Shown here in pieces: positions 16,099 to 24,514 of a DNA stretch of 64,000 nucleotides. Position 1 is the stretch's first letter. Each line of letters begins with the position of its first letter. Under the pieces are notes generated by a model, which saw nothing but the letters and a program-made list of their open reading frames with translations, was not told the origin of the DNA and ran no database searches. The DNA is from Pseudomonas khavaziana. Lineage in GTDB: Bacteria; Pseudomonadota; Gammaproteobacteria; Pseudomonadales; Pseudomonadaceae. The stretch is taken from the NCBI RefSeq assembly GCF_019145205.1, contig NZ_JAHSTT010000012.1, forward strand, positions 91,779-155,778. The letters are read 5' to 3'. The position numbers and the translations under genes were made by a program.

Positions 16099-16977
16099 AT
16101 GACTGTCAGTACCCCGCTTTCCGGCGTCAACCATCCCTTCAAAGGCATTCTGCTGATTGTGCTGGCGACGTTCCTGTTCTCCAGCCATGACGCCTTGTCC
16201 AAATACCTGGCCGGGTTCTACCCCATTGTGATGGTGGTGTGGGCGCGCTACCTGGTGCACACCTTGCTGATGGCCGGGATCTTCCTGCCGCAGTCGGGCT
16301 TGCGTGTACTGCGCAGCAAGCGGCCGGGCATGCAGGTGGTGCGTGCCTTGTGCCTGTTGGGCACCAGCTTGTTTTTCACCGCGGCGCTGCACTACATCCC
16401 GTTGGCGGAAGCCACGGCGGTCAACTTTCTCGCGCCGATCCTGGTGACGGCGCTGTCGGTGCCGCTGCTGGGTGAGCACGTCACACGTGGTCAATGGCTG
16501 GCGGTGATTTGCGGTTTTATCGGGGTGCTGGTGATCATTCATCCCGGAGGCGAGCTGTTCACGCCGGCGGTACTGTTGCCCCTGTGTTCGGCAACGTTCT
16601 TCTGCTTCTATCAACTGCTTACGCGCATCCTCAGTAAGTTCGATACGCCCACCACCAGCAACTTCTTCGCCGGGTTGTGCAACACCTTGGTGATGAGCGC
16701 CATGGTGCCGTTCTTCTGGCAGGTGCCGACCTTGTGGCACGCTGTGTTGATGCTGGCGCTGGGGACTTGTGGGATGACCGCGCACCTGATGCTCACCCAG
16801 GCCTTCCGTTTCGCTGCGCCGGCTTTGCTGGCGCCGTTCGGCTATTGCCAGATCGTGTTCGCGGGGTTGTTGGGCTGGCTGGTGTTCAGTCATACCCCCG
16901 ATACCACCACTGTGGTTGGTATCGGGGTGATCTGCATGAGCGGATTGGCCGCTGCCTGGCAGCAACGGCGGCGTTGA
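16099..16977 (+). CDS. DMT (EamA) family transporter
   Basis: A 292-residue protein from MTVSTPLSGVNHPFKGILLIV. Ten hydrophobic helices in two repeats; IVLATFLFSSHDALSKYLAGFYPIVMVVWARY and YIPLAEATAVNFLAPILVTALSVPLLGE are EamA-type, resembling the RhaT/S-adenosylmethionine uptake branch. Direction and substrate are unknown. The open frame extends upstream to 16009, but the ATG at 16099 with AGAG ahead gives the usual length. Its stop abuts the stop of the MFS gene on the other strand with no gap. Confidence 0.85.
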   Translation: MTVSTPLSGVNHPFKGILLIVLATFLFSSHDALSKYLAGFYPIVMVVWARYLVHTLLMAGIFLPQSGLRVLRSKRPGMQVVRALCLLGTSLFFTAALHYIPLAEATAVNFLAPILVTALSVPLLGEHVTRGQWLAVICGFIGVLVIIHPGGELFTPAVLLPLCSATFFCFYQLLTRILSKFDTPTTSNFFAGLCNTLVMSAMVPFFWQVPTLWHAVLMLALGTCGMTAHLMLTQAFRFAAPALLAPFGYCQIVFAGLLGWLVFSHTPDTTTVVGIGVICMSGLAAAWQQRRR

Positions 16978-18312
16978 TTAGACGTCTACCGTCGGAATCT
17001 TGCGCGGCGCCATGAAGTACATCCACACCAGTGCGATGAAGTACATCGCCGGGATCAGGGTGAACAGCACGGTGTAGTTGTTATTGGTCACCGTGAGGAT
17101 GTGACCGACGAGCTGGGTCATGAACATGCCGCCAATGGCCGCGCACATGCCGCCGAAACCGAACACCGTGCTCATCATGTGCTTGGGCGTGTAGTCCATC
17201 ACCAGGCTCCAGATGTTGGCGGTCCAGGCCTGGTGCGCGCCGATGGCCAGGGAGATGGCGAACACCGCGACCCACAGCTGGCTGGAGCCGGCCGCCATGA
17301 TCACCCCGACGATGCAGCAGGCAAACAGCAGCATCGACAGCAAGCGGGCCTTGATCGAGTTCATCCCACGGCCGATCAGGAACGACGACAGGATGCCACC
17401 CCCCACGCTGCCGAAGTCGGCGGTCAGGTAGATGATGATCAGCGGAATGCCCATCTGCGTCACGTTGATGCCCAGGTTGTATTGCTGGTTCAAGAACGGC
17501 GGCAGCCAGTACAGGTAGAACCAGAACACTGGTGCGGTCAGCGAGTAGGCAAGAGCGAAGGCCCAGGTACCACGCATGCGCAGGATGCGGCTGAACGGCA
17601 CGCGGGGCTGTTCCGGCTCGACTTGCTGTTGCACGTAGTCCAGTTCGGATTGTTTAACGGTGGGATGGTCTTCCGGGTTGTAGTACTTCAGCCCCCAGAA
17701 CAACAGCCAGATGCCGCCGAGTGCCGACATGCACAGGAACGCCGCCTGCCAGCCCCACACGTGCAGGATCAACGGCAGCAGCATCGGCGTCATCATCGCG
17801 CCGACGTTGGTGCCGGCGTTGAAGATACCGGTGGCGACCGCACGCTCACCGGCGGGGAACCACAGGCGGGTAGTCTTGACGCAAGCCGGGTAGTTGGCGG
17901 CTTCGGTCAGCCCGAGAATAAACCGGCAGACCATAAAGCCCACCGCCGAGGTGGCCAGGCCGTGGGCGCCAGTGGCCAGGCTCCACAACAGCACGGCGCA
18001 GAAGAACACGCGCTTGACACCGACCCGGTCGATCAAGCGGCCTTGCAGCACAAAGCCAATGGCGTAGCCGACCTGAAACCAGAAGTTGATGTTGGCGTAG
18101 TCCATCGCCGTCCAGCTCATTTCCTTGGCGAGGATCGGCTGCATGACGCCGAGGGCGGCGCGGTCGATGTAGTTAAGAGTGGTGGCGAAGAACACCAGGG
18201 CCAGCATGCCCCAGCGCGTTTTACCTACGGCCAGGGCGCCGCGGATCTTGTCGCCGATGCCGGCGTGCGGGTTGCCCGGGCGCGCGGCCAGGGTGGGGTT
18301 TTGCAGAGGCAT
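16978..18312 (-). CDS. MFS transporter, anion:cation symporter type; probable quinate/shikimate or related aromatic-acid permease
   Basis: A 444-residue MFS protein with twelve predicted helices. TRWGMLALVFFATTLNYIDRAALGVMQPIL and GRLIDRVGVKR (motif A-like) are typical of the anion:cation symporter family (ExuT/GudP/phthalate permease branch), as are FILGLTEAANYPACVKTTRLWFP and ATGIFNAGTNVGAM. It is divergent from quiC, with a shared control region, so the likely substrate is quinate, shikimate or dehydroshikimate; this is inferred from position. The permease would sit in the inner membrane and use proton symport. Confidence 0.85.
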   Translation of the reverse strand: MPLQNPTLAARPGNPHAGIGDKIRGALAVGKTRWGMLALVFFATTLNYIDRAALGVMQPILAKEMSWTAMDYANINFWFQVGYAIGFVLQGRLIDRVGVKRVFFCAVLLWSLATGAHGLATSAVGFMVCRFILGLTEAANYPACVKTTRLWFPAGERAVATGIFNAGTNVGAMMTPMLLPLILHVWGWQAAFLCMSALGGIWLLFWGLKYYNPEDHPTVKQSELDYVQQQVEPEQPRVPFSRILRMRGTWAFALAYSLTAPVFWFYLYWLPPFLNQQYNLGINVTQMGIPLIIIYLTADFGSVGGGILSSFLIGRGMNSIKARLLSMLLFACCIVGVIMAAGSSQLWVAVFAISLAIGAHQAWTANIWSLVMDYTPKHMMSTVFGFGGMCAAIGGMFMTQLVGHILTVTNNNYTVLFTLIPAMYFIALVWMYFMAPRKIPTVDV

Positions 18313-18432
18313 GAGGTCGTACCCGTTTTTTGAAATTTTTATGGTGTGTTCTGGGTCTTGTTATTTGAACGAGTTGCCCGGTCGATGGTGCGCAGTGGTT
18401 AAAAAGTCGTCAATTCGTCAAAGGGGCATAGT

Positions 18433-18447
18433 GTTCGATAATCGCAC
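18433..18447 (+). promoter_or_regulatory. Putative PcaR operator between the permease gene and quiC
   Basis: GTTCGATAATCGCAC, which I recall as the 15-bp PcaR-binding motif of the P. putida pcaIJ and pcaR promoters. It lies 90 nt before the quiC ATG and 121 nt before the divergent permease ATG. A near-identical site precedes aroQ at 22701. A further stretch (AACTAACC ... GTACATTTT, 18452-18472) is also shared with the aroQ region. Confidence 0.7.
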
Positions 18448-18536
18448 CGAAAACTAACCGGTTCGTACATTTTAATTGCTGGGTGTAGGCTGGGGGCGAA
18501 TAATTTGCCACAAATAACAACTGCCGGGAGTCATCC

Positions 18537-20438
18537 ATGCAACGTTCCATCGCCACTGTTTCCTTGAGCGGCACCTTGCCGGAAAAGCTCGAAGCCATTG
18601 CTGCAGCCGGGTTTGATGGGGTGGAGATCTTTGAGAACGATTTGTTGTATTACGACGGCAGCCCCCGCGAAGTTAGGCAGATATGTGCCGACCTCGGCAT
18701 CGCCATCACCCTGTTCCAGCCGTTCCGCGACTTTGAAGGCTGCCGCCGCGACCGCCTGACGCGCAACCTGGAGCGCGCCGAGCGCAAGTTTGACCTGATG
18801 CATGAACTGGGTACCGACCTGATACTGGTGTGCAGTAATGCTTCGGCCGATTGTGTGGGCGACGAAAATATTTTACTCGACGATCTGGGCCTGCTGGCCG
18901 AACACGCCGGCAAGCGTGGCCTGCGCATCGGCTATGAGGCGTTGGCCTGGGGCAGGCATGTGAGCACCTGGCAGCAGGTGTGGAACCTGGTGCGCCAGGT
19001 CGATCATCCGAGCCTGGGTGTATTGCTCGACAGTTTTCACACTCTGTCGCTCAAGGGCGACCCAAGCGGCATCGCCCAGATCCCGGGCGACAAGATCTTC
19101 TTTGTGCAAATGGCGGACGCGCCGATCCTGGCCATGGATGTGCTGGAATGGAGCCGGCATTTTCGTTGCTTCCCTGGCCAGGGCGAATTTGATCTGGCTG
19201 GTTTTCTGGCACCGATTATCCAGAGCGGCTACACCGGGCCATTGTCCCTGGAGATTTTCAACGACGGCTTTCGCGCTGCGCCGACTCGTGCGAATGCGGC
19301 GGATGGCTTGCGTTCGCTGCTGTACCTGGAAGAGAAAACCCGTCAGCGCCTGGCCGAGGAGCAGCTCCCCCAGCCCGTCGACATCCTGTTCGAAACCCCG
19401 GCGGCCAGTGAATACGACGGCATCGAATTCCTGGAATTTGCCGTGGATGAAAGCCTCGGCGCCAAGCTCACCCATTGGCTGGAGCGACTGGGGTTCACCA
19501 AGGCCGGCCAGCACCGCTCTAAGAATGTGAGTCTGTTACGCCAGGGTGATATCAATCTGATCCTCAACTGCGAGCCTTATTCCTTTGCCCACAACTTTTT
19601 CGAGGCCCATGGCCCGTCCCTGTGCGCCACGGCGATTCGGGTCAAGGACAGCGCCAAGGCCCTGGAGCGGGCGGTGGCCTACAAGGGCCAGCCGTATCGC
19701 GGCCTGGTCGGGCCAAACGAGCTGGAACTGGCCGCCGTGCGTGCGCCCGATGGCAGCCTGATTTACCTGGTCGACCCCAGTGAAAGCGGGCTGTACGACA
19801 CTGACTTCAATCTGCAACCGGCTTCTGCCACCAGTGGTGGTTTGCTGCGCATCGACCATATGGCCATGGCCTTGCCGGCCGACAGCCTCGACAGTTGGGT
19901 GCTGTTCTACAAGAGCTTGCTGGATTTCGAAGCCGATGACGAAGTGGTGTTGCCTGACCCATACGGCCTGGTGAAAAGCCGTGCGTTGCGCAGCCGTTGC
20001 AGCTCGATCCGCCTGCCGTTGAATATCTCCGAAAACCGCAACACCGCGATTTCCCACGCACTCTCCAGCTATCGTGGTTCGGGGGTGCATCACATTGCCT
20101 TCGATTGCGCGGATATCTTCGCCGAGGTGCGCCGGGCCAAGGAGGCCGGGGTGCCGTTGCTGGATATTCCGCTCAATTACTACGACGATTTGGCGGCACG
20201 CTTCGATTTTGACGATGAGTTCCTCAGCGAGTTGGCGTACTACAACGTGTTGTACGACCGTGACGCCCAGGGCGGTGAGTTGTTTCACGTGTACACCGAA
20301 CCGTTCGAGGGGCGATTTTTCTTCGAGATCATCCAGCGCAGGAACGGCTATGCTGGCTATGGCGCAGCCAACGTGGCCGTGCGTTTGGCGGCGATGGCCA
20401 AGTCACGTAGCGGCGCAGTGCGCCAGGCGCGTTTATAA
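18537..20438 (+). CDS. quiC: 3-dehydroshikimate dehydratase fused to an HPPD-like domain
   Basis: A 633-residue two-domain protein. The N-terminal xylose-isomerase-like TIM barrel (about 1-285) has metal ligands Glu134 (GYEALAW), Asp165 (LLDSFHT), Gln191 (FVQMAD) and Glu239 (SLEIFND), the same numbers I recall for P. putida QuiC1. The C-terminal vicinal-oxygen-chelate part resembles 4-hydroxyphenylpyruvate dioxygenase and keeps ligands His441 (IDHMA), His518 or 519 (VHHIAF) and Glu597 (FFEIIQR). The barrel converts 3-dehydroshikimate to protocatechuate, feeding the beta-ketoadipate pathway; the role of the second domain is unsettled. Context with aroQ, an aroE paralogue and a permease supports quinate/shikimate catabolism. 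Confidence 0.95.
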   Translation: MQRSIATVSLSGTLPEKLEAIAAAGFDGVEIFENDLLYYDGSPREVRQICADLGIAITLFQPFRDFEGCRRDRLTRNLERAERKFDLMHELGTDLILVCSNASADCVGDENILLDDLGLLAEHAGKRGLRIGYEALAWGRHVSTWQQVWNLVRQVDHPSLGVLLDSFHTLSLKGDPSGIAQIPGDKIFFVQMADAPILAMDVLEWSRHFRCFPGQGEFDLAGFLAPIIQSGYTGPLSLEIFNDGFRAAPTRANAADGLRSLLYLEEKTRQRLAEEQLPQPVDILFETPAASEYDGIEFLEFAVDESLGAKLTHWLERLGFTKAGQHRSKNVSLLRQGDINLILNCEPYSFAHNFFEAHGPSLCATAIRVKDSAKALERAVAYKGQPYRGLVGPNELELAAVRAPDGSLIYLVDPSESGLYDTDFNLQPASATSGGLLRIDHMAMALPADSLDSWVLFYKSLLDFEADDEVVLPDPYGLVKSRALRSRCSSIRLPLNISENRNTAISHALSSYRGSGVHHIAFDCADIFAEVRRAKEAGVPLLDIPLNYYDDLAARFDFDDEFLSELAYYNVLYDRDAQGGELFHVYTEPFEGRFFFEIIQRRNGYAGYGAANVAVRLAAMAKSRSGAVRQARL

Positions 20439-20515
20439 CAGCTGGCCGGGTGCTTCCTTCGGCGAGCGCCGCGGCCCATAATCAGGGCCTGCACAATAAT
20501 GGCTGTGAGCGCCCC

Positions 20516-21181
20516 ATGACCTCGAGTCCCGTTCTCCGCGCGGTGTCAGACGCACCGCGTAAGAGTCGTAAGAACAACCCGGAAAAGACCCGCGAGAATA
20601 TTCTCCAGGAAGCCATTGTCGAGTTTGTTCAGCAGGGCCTGGCCGGCGCCCGCGTGGATGCCATCGCCGAGCGCATCCACACCTCCAAGCGCATGATCTA
20701 TTACTACTTCGGCAGCAAGGAGCAGTTGTACGTCGAGGTGCTGGAGAAGCTCTACGGCGATATCCGCAACACCGAGACCCGCATGAACCTCACCGCCCTG
20801 GAACCGCGTGAGGCGATTCGTCGGTTGGTGGAGTTCACGTTTGATCACCACGACCAGAACGTGGATTTCGTGCGCATCGTCAGCATCGAAAACATTCACA
20901 ACGCCGAGTACGTCAAACGCACCGACACCATCAAGGCGATGAACAGCAAGATCCTTGAGGGGCTAGGTGAGACCTTGCGCCGTGGCGCCGAATTAGGGTT
21001 GTTTCGCGAAGGACTGGAGCCGTTGGACGTGCACCTGCTGATCAACTCGTTCAGCTTCTACCGGGTATCCAACCGGCATACGTTCAGTGAAATTTTCCAG
21101 ATCGAACTGTCGGATGAGGCGATCAAGCAGCGGCATCGGGAGATGATTTGCGAGTCGGTGTTGCGCTACCTGCAGGCCTGA
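20516..21181 (+). CDS. TetR family transcriptional regulator
   Basis: A 221-residue protein from MTSSPVLRAVSDAPRKSRKN. The helix-turn-helix lies at about residues 23-68 (TRENILQEAIVEFVQQGLAGARVDAIAERIHTSKRMIYYYFGSKEQLY), and the C-terminal all-helical domain is TetR_C-like. It begins 78 nt after quiC on the same strand and is probably co-transcribed. By position it is a candidate regulator of the quinate/shikimate genes, responding to a pathway intermediate. The PcaR-like boxes nearby suggest a second, IclR-type, input. Confidence 0.9.
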   Translation: MTSSPVLRAVSDAPRKSRKNNPEKTRENILQEAIVEFVQQGLAGARVDAIAERIHTSKRMIYYYFGSKEQLYVEVLEKLYGDIRNTETRMNLTALEPREAIRRLVEFTFDHHDQNVDFVRIVSIENIHNAEYVKRTDTIKAMNSKILEGLGETLRRGAELGLFREGLEPLDVHLLINSFSFYRVSNRHTFSEIFQIELSDEAIKQRHREMICESVLRYLQA

Positions 21182-21213
21182 GAACACGCCTCTATCAGGT
21201 AAGCAGGCAATCC

Positions 21214-21303
21214 ATGTGGGAGGGGGCTTGCTCCCGATTGCGGTCTGTCAGCCAAGCAATTCTGTCTGATACACCGCAATCGGGAGCAAGCCCCCTCCCA
21301 CAT
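21214..21303. repeat. REPIN-like palindromic repeat, family A, copy 3
   Basis: Inverted GTGGGAGGGGGCTTGCTCCC cores extended by GATTGCGGT / ACCGCAATC, between the convergent TetR and aroE-like genes. Confidence 0.9.
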
Positions 21304-21323
21304 TTTGCTCCCGGTTTCTACTG

Positions 21324-22172
21324 TCAGGTATTCATGCTCTGGAAGTGCGCCAGCATGCGTTGCACATCCGGCACCTGGCCGCTGAACAACTCAAACGCCT
21401 TCACCGCCTGAAAAACTGCCATATTGCCACCATCCAGGGTACGGCAGCCCAAGGCGCGGGCATCGCGCAACAGCTGGGTTTCCAGTGGGAAATATACGAT
21501 CTCAGCCACCCACAGTCCTGTGCGCAACAACGCAGCTGGCACCGGTGTCCCGGGCAGCTTGGTCATGCCCATTGGCGTGGTGTTCACTAACCCATCGGCC
21601 TCGGCCATCGCATTTTCCAGATGAGTGCCGACCTGGGCGCGACCGGGTCCGAAACGCTGCGCAAGGTTATCGACAAGGTCGCGGGCACGGGAGCCGTCCA
21701 CGTCGAAAATGCTCAAGTGCTCAACACCTTCTGCCAGCAGCGCATGGCTCACCGCCGCCCCTGCGCCGCCGGCACCCATCTGCACGACGTGCCGGCGGGC
21801 GACGTCATGCAGGTTGCGGCGAAACCCTTCGGCGAAGCCCAGGCAATCGGTGTTATGGCCGATCCGTTTACCGTCCTGGAACACCACCGTGTTAACTGCG
21901 CCAATGCCTCTGGCCTCGTCGGACAAGTCATCGAGCAACGGCAGGATCGCCTGCTTGCACGGGTAGGTAATGTTCAGCCCGTTGAACTGCATCAACTCGG
22001 CGGATCGCAGCAGGTCGGGCAGGGCATTGAGGTCCAGGTGCAGTGGCTCAAGGTCTATCAGGCGATACAGATAGCGCAAGCCCTGGGCGTCGCCTTCCTC
22101 TTCATGCAGCGCCGGCGTGCGGGAGGCCTGGATGCCGGCGCCGATCAGGCCGGCGAGAATGCGTGGTTTCAT
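21324..22172 (-). CDS. Quinate/shikimate dehydrogenase (AroE paralogue, QsuD-like)
   Basis: A 282-residue protein from MKPRILAGLIGAGIQASRTPALHEEEG. The substrate loop reads SRTPALHE rather than the S.SP..HN of biosynthetic AroE; SRTP is what I recall for NAD-dependent quinate/shikimate dehydrogenases such as Corynebacterium QsuD. NGLNITYPCKQ contains the catalytic Lys, GAVNTVV and GHNTDCLGF the conserved Asn/Asp, and MGAGGAGAAVSHALL the dinucleotide motif. FDVDGSRA lacks the arginine-rich NADP pocket, which fits NAD use. It would oxidise quinate to 3-dehydroquinate or shikimate to 3-dehydroshikimate. Its ATG shares one base with the aroQ stop (TGATG), so it is coupled to aroQ. Confidence 0.85.
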   Translation of the reverse strand: MKPRILAGLIGAGIQASRTPALHEEEGDAQGLRYLYRLIDLEPLHLDLNALPDLLRSAELMQFNGLNITYPCKQAILPLLDDLSDEARGIGAVNTVVFQDGKRIGHNTDCLGFAEGFRRNLHDVARRHVVQMGAGGAGAAVSHALLAEGVEHLSIFDVDGSRARDLVDNLAQRFGPGRAQVGTHLENAMAEADGLVNTTPMGMTKLPGTPVPAALLRTGLWVAEIVYFPLETQLLRDARALGCRTLDGGNMAVFQAVKAFELFSGQVPDVQRMLAHFQSMNT

Positions 22173-22618
22173 CAAGCGCGTCCCTTCAGCGTATGGCTGA
22201 AGTGCTCCAGCGCCAGGTGGTAGCCGTGGCTGCCAAACCCGGCCAGCACCGCCTGGGCGATAGGGGATACAAACGAGTGATGACGAAACGCCTCGCGGGC
22301 ATGCACGTTGGATAAATGCACTTCGATCACTGGCAGTTCACTGGCCACTAGTGCATCGCGGATCGCGACCGAGGTGTGGGTCCAGGCTGCCGGGTTGATC
22401 ACGATACCGGCGCAGCGGGCGCGGGCGCCGTGGATCCAGTCGAGCAGTTCGCCCTCATGGTTGGTCTGGCGAAACTCGATTTTCAGCCCGAGCTTGTCTG
22501 CGCTGCGACCACACAGGGCAGCGATGTCGGCCAGGGTTTCGTGGCCATAGGTGGCGGGCTCGCGGGTGCCGAGCAGGTTGAGGTTGGGGCCGTTGAGCAC
22601 CAGCACGATGGGCGGCAT
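22172..22618 (-). CDS. aroQ: Type II 3-dehydroquinate dehydratase
   Basis: A 148-residue protein of the usual length. VLNGPNLNLLGTREPATYG is the start and active-site Tyr block, FRQTNHEGELLDWIHGA, IVINPAAWTHTSVAIRDAL and EVHLSNVHAREAFRHHS contain the Asn, His and Arg substrate contacts. It interconverts 3-dehydroquinate and 3-dehydroshikimate; in this context the catabolic direction is likely. First gene of an aroQ-aroE-like operon. A PcaR-like box lies 83-97 nt upstream. Confidence 0.95.
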   Translation of the reverse strand: MPPIVLVLNGPNLNLLGTREPATYGHETLADIAALCGRSADKLGLKIEFRQTNHEGELLDWIHGARARCAGIVINPAAWTHTSVAIRDALVASELPVIEVHLSNVHAREAFRHHSFVSPIAQAVLAGFGSHGYHLALEHFSHTLKGRA

Positions 22619-22700
22619 AGAGGGTTCTCCACAGTTCTTATTGGTTGTGGGGACAAAATGTACCGGATGGTTAATTTGGTCAATTGCTGGCAGCGGATCC

Positions 22701-22715
22701 GTTCGATTATCGAAC
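22701..22715 (-). promoter_or_regulatory. Putative PcaR operator upstream of aroQ
   Basis: On the minus strand GTTCGATAATCGAAC, a perfect 7+1+7 palindrome differing by one base from the site at 18433 (GTTCGATAATCGCAC). Between it and the aroQ ATG is the second shared stretch (AAATTAACC ... GTACATTTT, minus strand of 22656-22678). Confidence 0.7.
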
Positions 22716-22755
22716 CGTTAATCAGCGCCAAAGTCCAACGCAATCAGATTAGATA

Positions 22756-22774
22756 TCAATTGAAAATCATTCTC
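22756..22774 (+). promoter_or_regulatory. Fur-box-like site upstream of hasI
   Basis: TCAATTGAAAATCATTCTC matches 13 of 19 positions of the GATAATGATAATCATTATC consensus, with the core GA.AATCATT intact. It ends 50 nt before the hasI TTG start, consistent with iron-repressed transcription of the sigma factor gene. Confidence 0.7.
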
Positions 22775-22824
22775 GATAACGCTTAAGATGCCCGCCTGTT
22801 TCCTTAACATTCCAGGGAGTCGGT

Positions 22825-23346
22825 TTGTCGGACGTGGATCTCAAGGGCCTGTTTCTCAAGCACGCCGATACTCTGCGCGGGTATCTGGCCCGCAAGGTAC
22901 GGGACCCGCAATTGGCTGCCGACCTGGTGCAGGAGAGCTTCCTGCGCCTGGCGCAAAAGCCGGCCGGCGAGCACATCGATAACTCCCAGGGCTATCTCTA
23001 TCGAACGGCGAGCAATCTGCTGATCGACCATATTCGCCAGGAAGCACGGCGCAAGACTGATACCGTGCCCCACGAGGCGTTGGCCGAGATTGAAGATGAC
23101 GTGGCCGGGTTGGAGGCTCAGGCAATGGCGCAGCAACAGCGACAGGCATTGAAGCAGGCACTGGCGGAGTTGCCGGAGCGCACCCAGCAGATTTTCCGCT
23201 TGAACCGTATCGAAGGCATGACCCACGCCCAGGTCGCCCAGCACCTGGACATCAGCGACAGTTCCGTGCAAAAGCACCTGGCCAAGGCCCTGGCGTATGT
23301 GATGCAGCGCTTGCAGGAAGGCGAGGTGAAGCCATCCGACGAATGA
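22825..23346 (+). CDS. hasI: ECF sigma factor of the haem-acquisition locus (FecI type)
   Basis: A 173-residue protein from a TTG start 6-7 nt after CAGGGAG. Region 2 is LFLKHADTLRGYLARKVRDPQLAADLVQESFLRLAQ with YLYRTASNLLIDHIR; region 4 is LPERTQQIFRLNRIEGMTHAQVAQHLDISDSSVQKHLAKAL. This is the FecI/HasI branch of ECF sigma factors, active on the promoter of a TonB-dependent receptor gene once haem-loaded haemophore binds the receptor. The order sigma, anti-sigma, receptor, haemophore and secretion genes identifies it as HasI. A Fur-like box precedes it. Confidence 0.9.
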   Translation: MSDVDLKGLFLKHADTLRGYLARKVRDPQLAADLVQESFLRLAQKPAGEHIDNSQGYLYRTASNLLIDHIRQEARRKTDTVPHEALAEIEDDVAGLEAQAMAQQQRQALKQALAELPERTQQIFRLNRIEGMTHAQVAQHLDISDSSVQKHLAKALAYVMQRLQEGEVKPSDE

Positions 23347-23409
23347 ATTACCGAAAACCGCCAGGCCAGACGTCACAGCGTCTATATAACGAGAATTCGA
23401 GATTCACAC

Positions 23410-24408
23410 GTGAATAGCCAAGGTCCGCAACAGCACAGCATTACCGAGGAGGCGGCCGAATGGGCGGTGCGCCTGCACGCCGGTGCCTTGAGCGAACAGG
23501 AACAAGCCAAGTTGCGCCAGTGGATCGCCCGCGACAGTCGTCACGAAGCGGCCTTGCGCTTTGCCGAGCAGACCTGGGCGGCGCTGGGCGAAGTGCACAA
23601 GGACGAATCCGTTTATCGTCAGCGACCGCCGACAGTGGCTTCAACGGTACGCCGTTCCACCCGCCGAAGGCCGTGGCAGCGTGTGGCTGTCGCAGCGCTG
23701 GTCGTAGTGGTAGTGGGTGTCGGCTGGATGCGCGGCCCGGATATGTTGCTGCACATGCAGGCCGACTACGTCACGGGCAAAGGTGAAGTGCGCACGGTGC
23801 ACCTGGCCGACGGCAGTACGGTGGAGCTCGATTCCGGCAGTGCTATTCGCCTGGATTACGATGGGGTACAGCGGGGCATCAGCCTGCTCCAGGGCTCAGC
23901 GGTGTTTGACGTGGCGCCAATGGTGGGCGAAGAGGCCCGGCCCTTCGTGGTGCACAGCGCCGCGGGCCAGACCCGGGCATTGGGTACGCGGTTTGTGGTC
24001 GAGCGAGAGGGTGACAGTCAAGCCTGGGTCGGCGTGTTGCAGCACAGCGTCGAGGTGTCTGTGCAGGCTTCACCGAAAAATGGCGCGACCGAGCGCATCG
24101 TCGAGCAAGGCCAGGCTGCGCGCTACAGCCCCCAGGACGGTGTGGTCAGCCTCGACCAGTTTGATGTTGATCGCGCCACCAGTTGGCGGCGCGGTATGTT
24201 GATCTTCGACCGGCAGCCGTTGGCCAAGGTTATCGAGCAACTCAACCGTTACCGACCCGGGCATGTGGTGTTGACCAACCCGGCGCTGGGCGAGCGTGAA
24301 GTCAGCGGCGTATTCCGCCTCGATATGCTGGAAACTGCCCTCGGCACCCTGACCCAGGAGCTCCAAGTGCAACGCTTGGACCTGGCCGGCCTCAGCTTGA
24401 TCTACTGA
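23410..24408 (+). CDS. hasS: FecR-family anti-sigma factor
   Basis: A 332-residue protein from a GTG start. The N-terminal DUF4880-like cytoplasmic domain (EEAAEWAVRLHAGALSEQEQAKLRQWIARDSRHEAALRFAEQTW) is followed by a transmembrane helix at about residues 94-109 (VAVAALVVVVVGVGW) and a periplasmic FecR domain (GEVRTVHLADGSTVELDSGSAIRLDY ... GSAVFDVAP), ending in an STN-like segment (RQPLAKVIEQLNRYRPGHVVL). It holds HasI inactive at the membrane and relays the signal from the HasR N-terminal domain. It is 63 nt after hasI. Confidence 0.9.
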   Translation: MNSQGPQQHSITEEAAEWAVRLHAGALSEQEQAKLRQWIARDSRHEAALRFAEQTWAALGEVHKDESVYRQRPPTVASTVRRSTRRRPWQRVAVAALVVVVVGVGWMRGPDMLLHMQADYVTGKGEVRTVHLADGSTVELDSGSAIRLDYDGVQRGISLLQGSAVFDVAPMVGEEARPFVVHSAAGQTRALGTRFVVEREGDSQAWVGVLQHSVEVSVQASPKNGATERIVEQGQAARYSPQDGVVSLDQFDVDRATSWRRGMLIFDRQPLAKVIEQLNRYRPGHVVLTNPALGEREVSGVFRLDMLETALGTLTQELQVQRLDLAGLSLIY

Positions 24409-24434
24409 TCTTTCCCCTTTAAAACCGCTGCCCT

Positions 24435-24514
24435 TGTAGGAGCGAGCTTGCTCGCGAAAACCCAAGGGCAACGCGTTTTCGTTGACGTTCTTCGCGAGCA
24501 AGCTCGCTCCTGCA
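24435..24514. repeat. REPIN-like palindromic repeat, family B, copy 2
   Basis: Inverted TAGGAGCGAGCTTGCTCGCG cores with a short spacer. The spacer is in the opposite orientation to the other three copies (its complement reads AAGAACGTCAACGAAAACGC). It lies between hasS and hasR. Confidence 0.9.

Noticed and set aside
17101..18333. Long plus-strand open frame of 410 codons opposite the MFS permease gene
   Set aside because: His/Gln/Asp-rich shadow of a high-GC membrane-protein gene on the other strand; no start site and no family resemblance.
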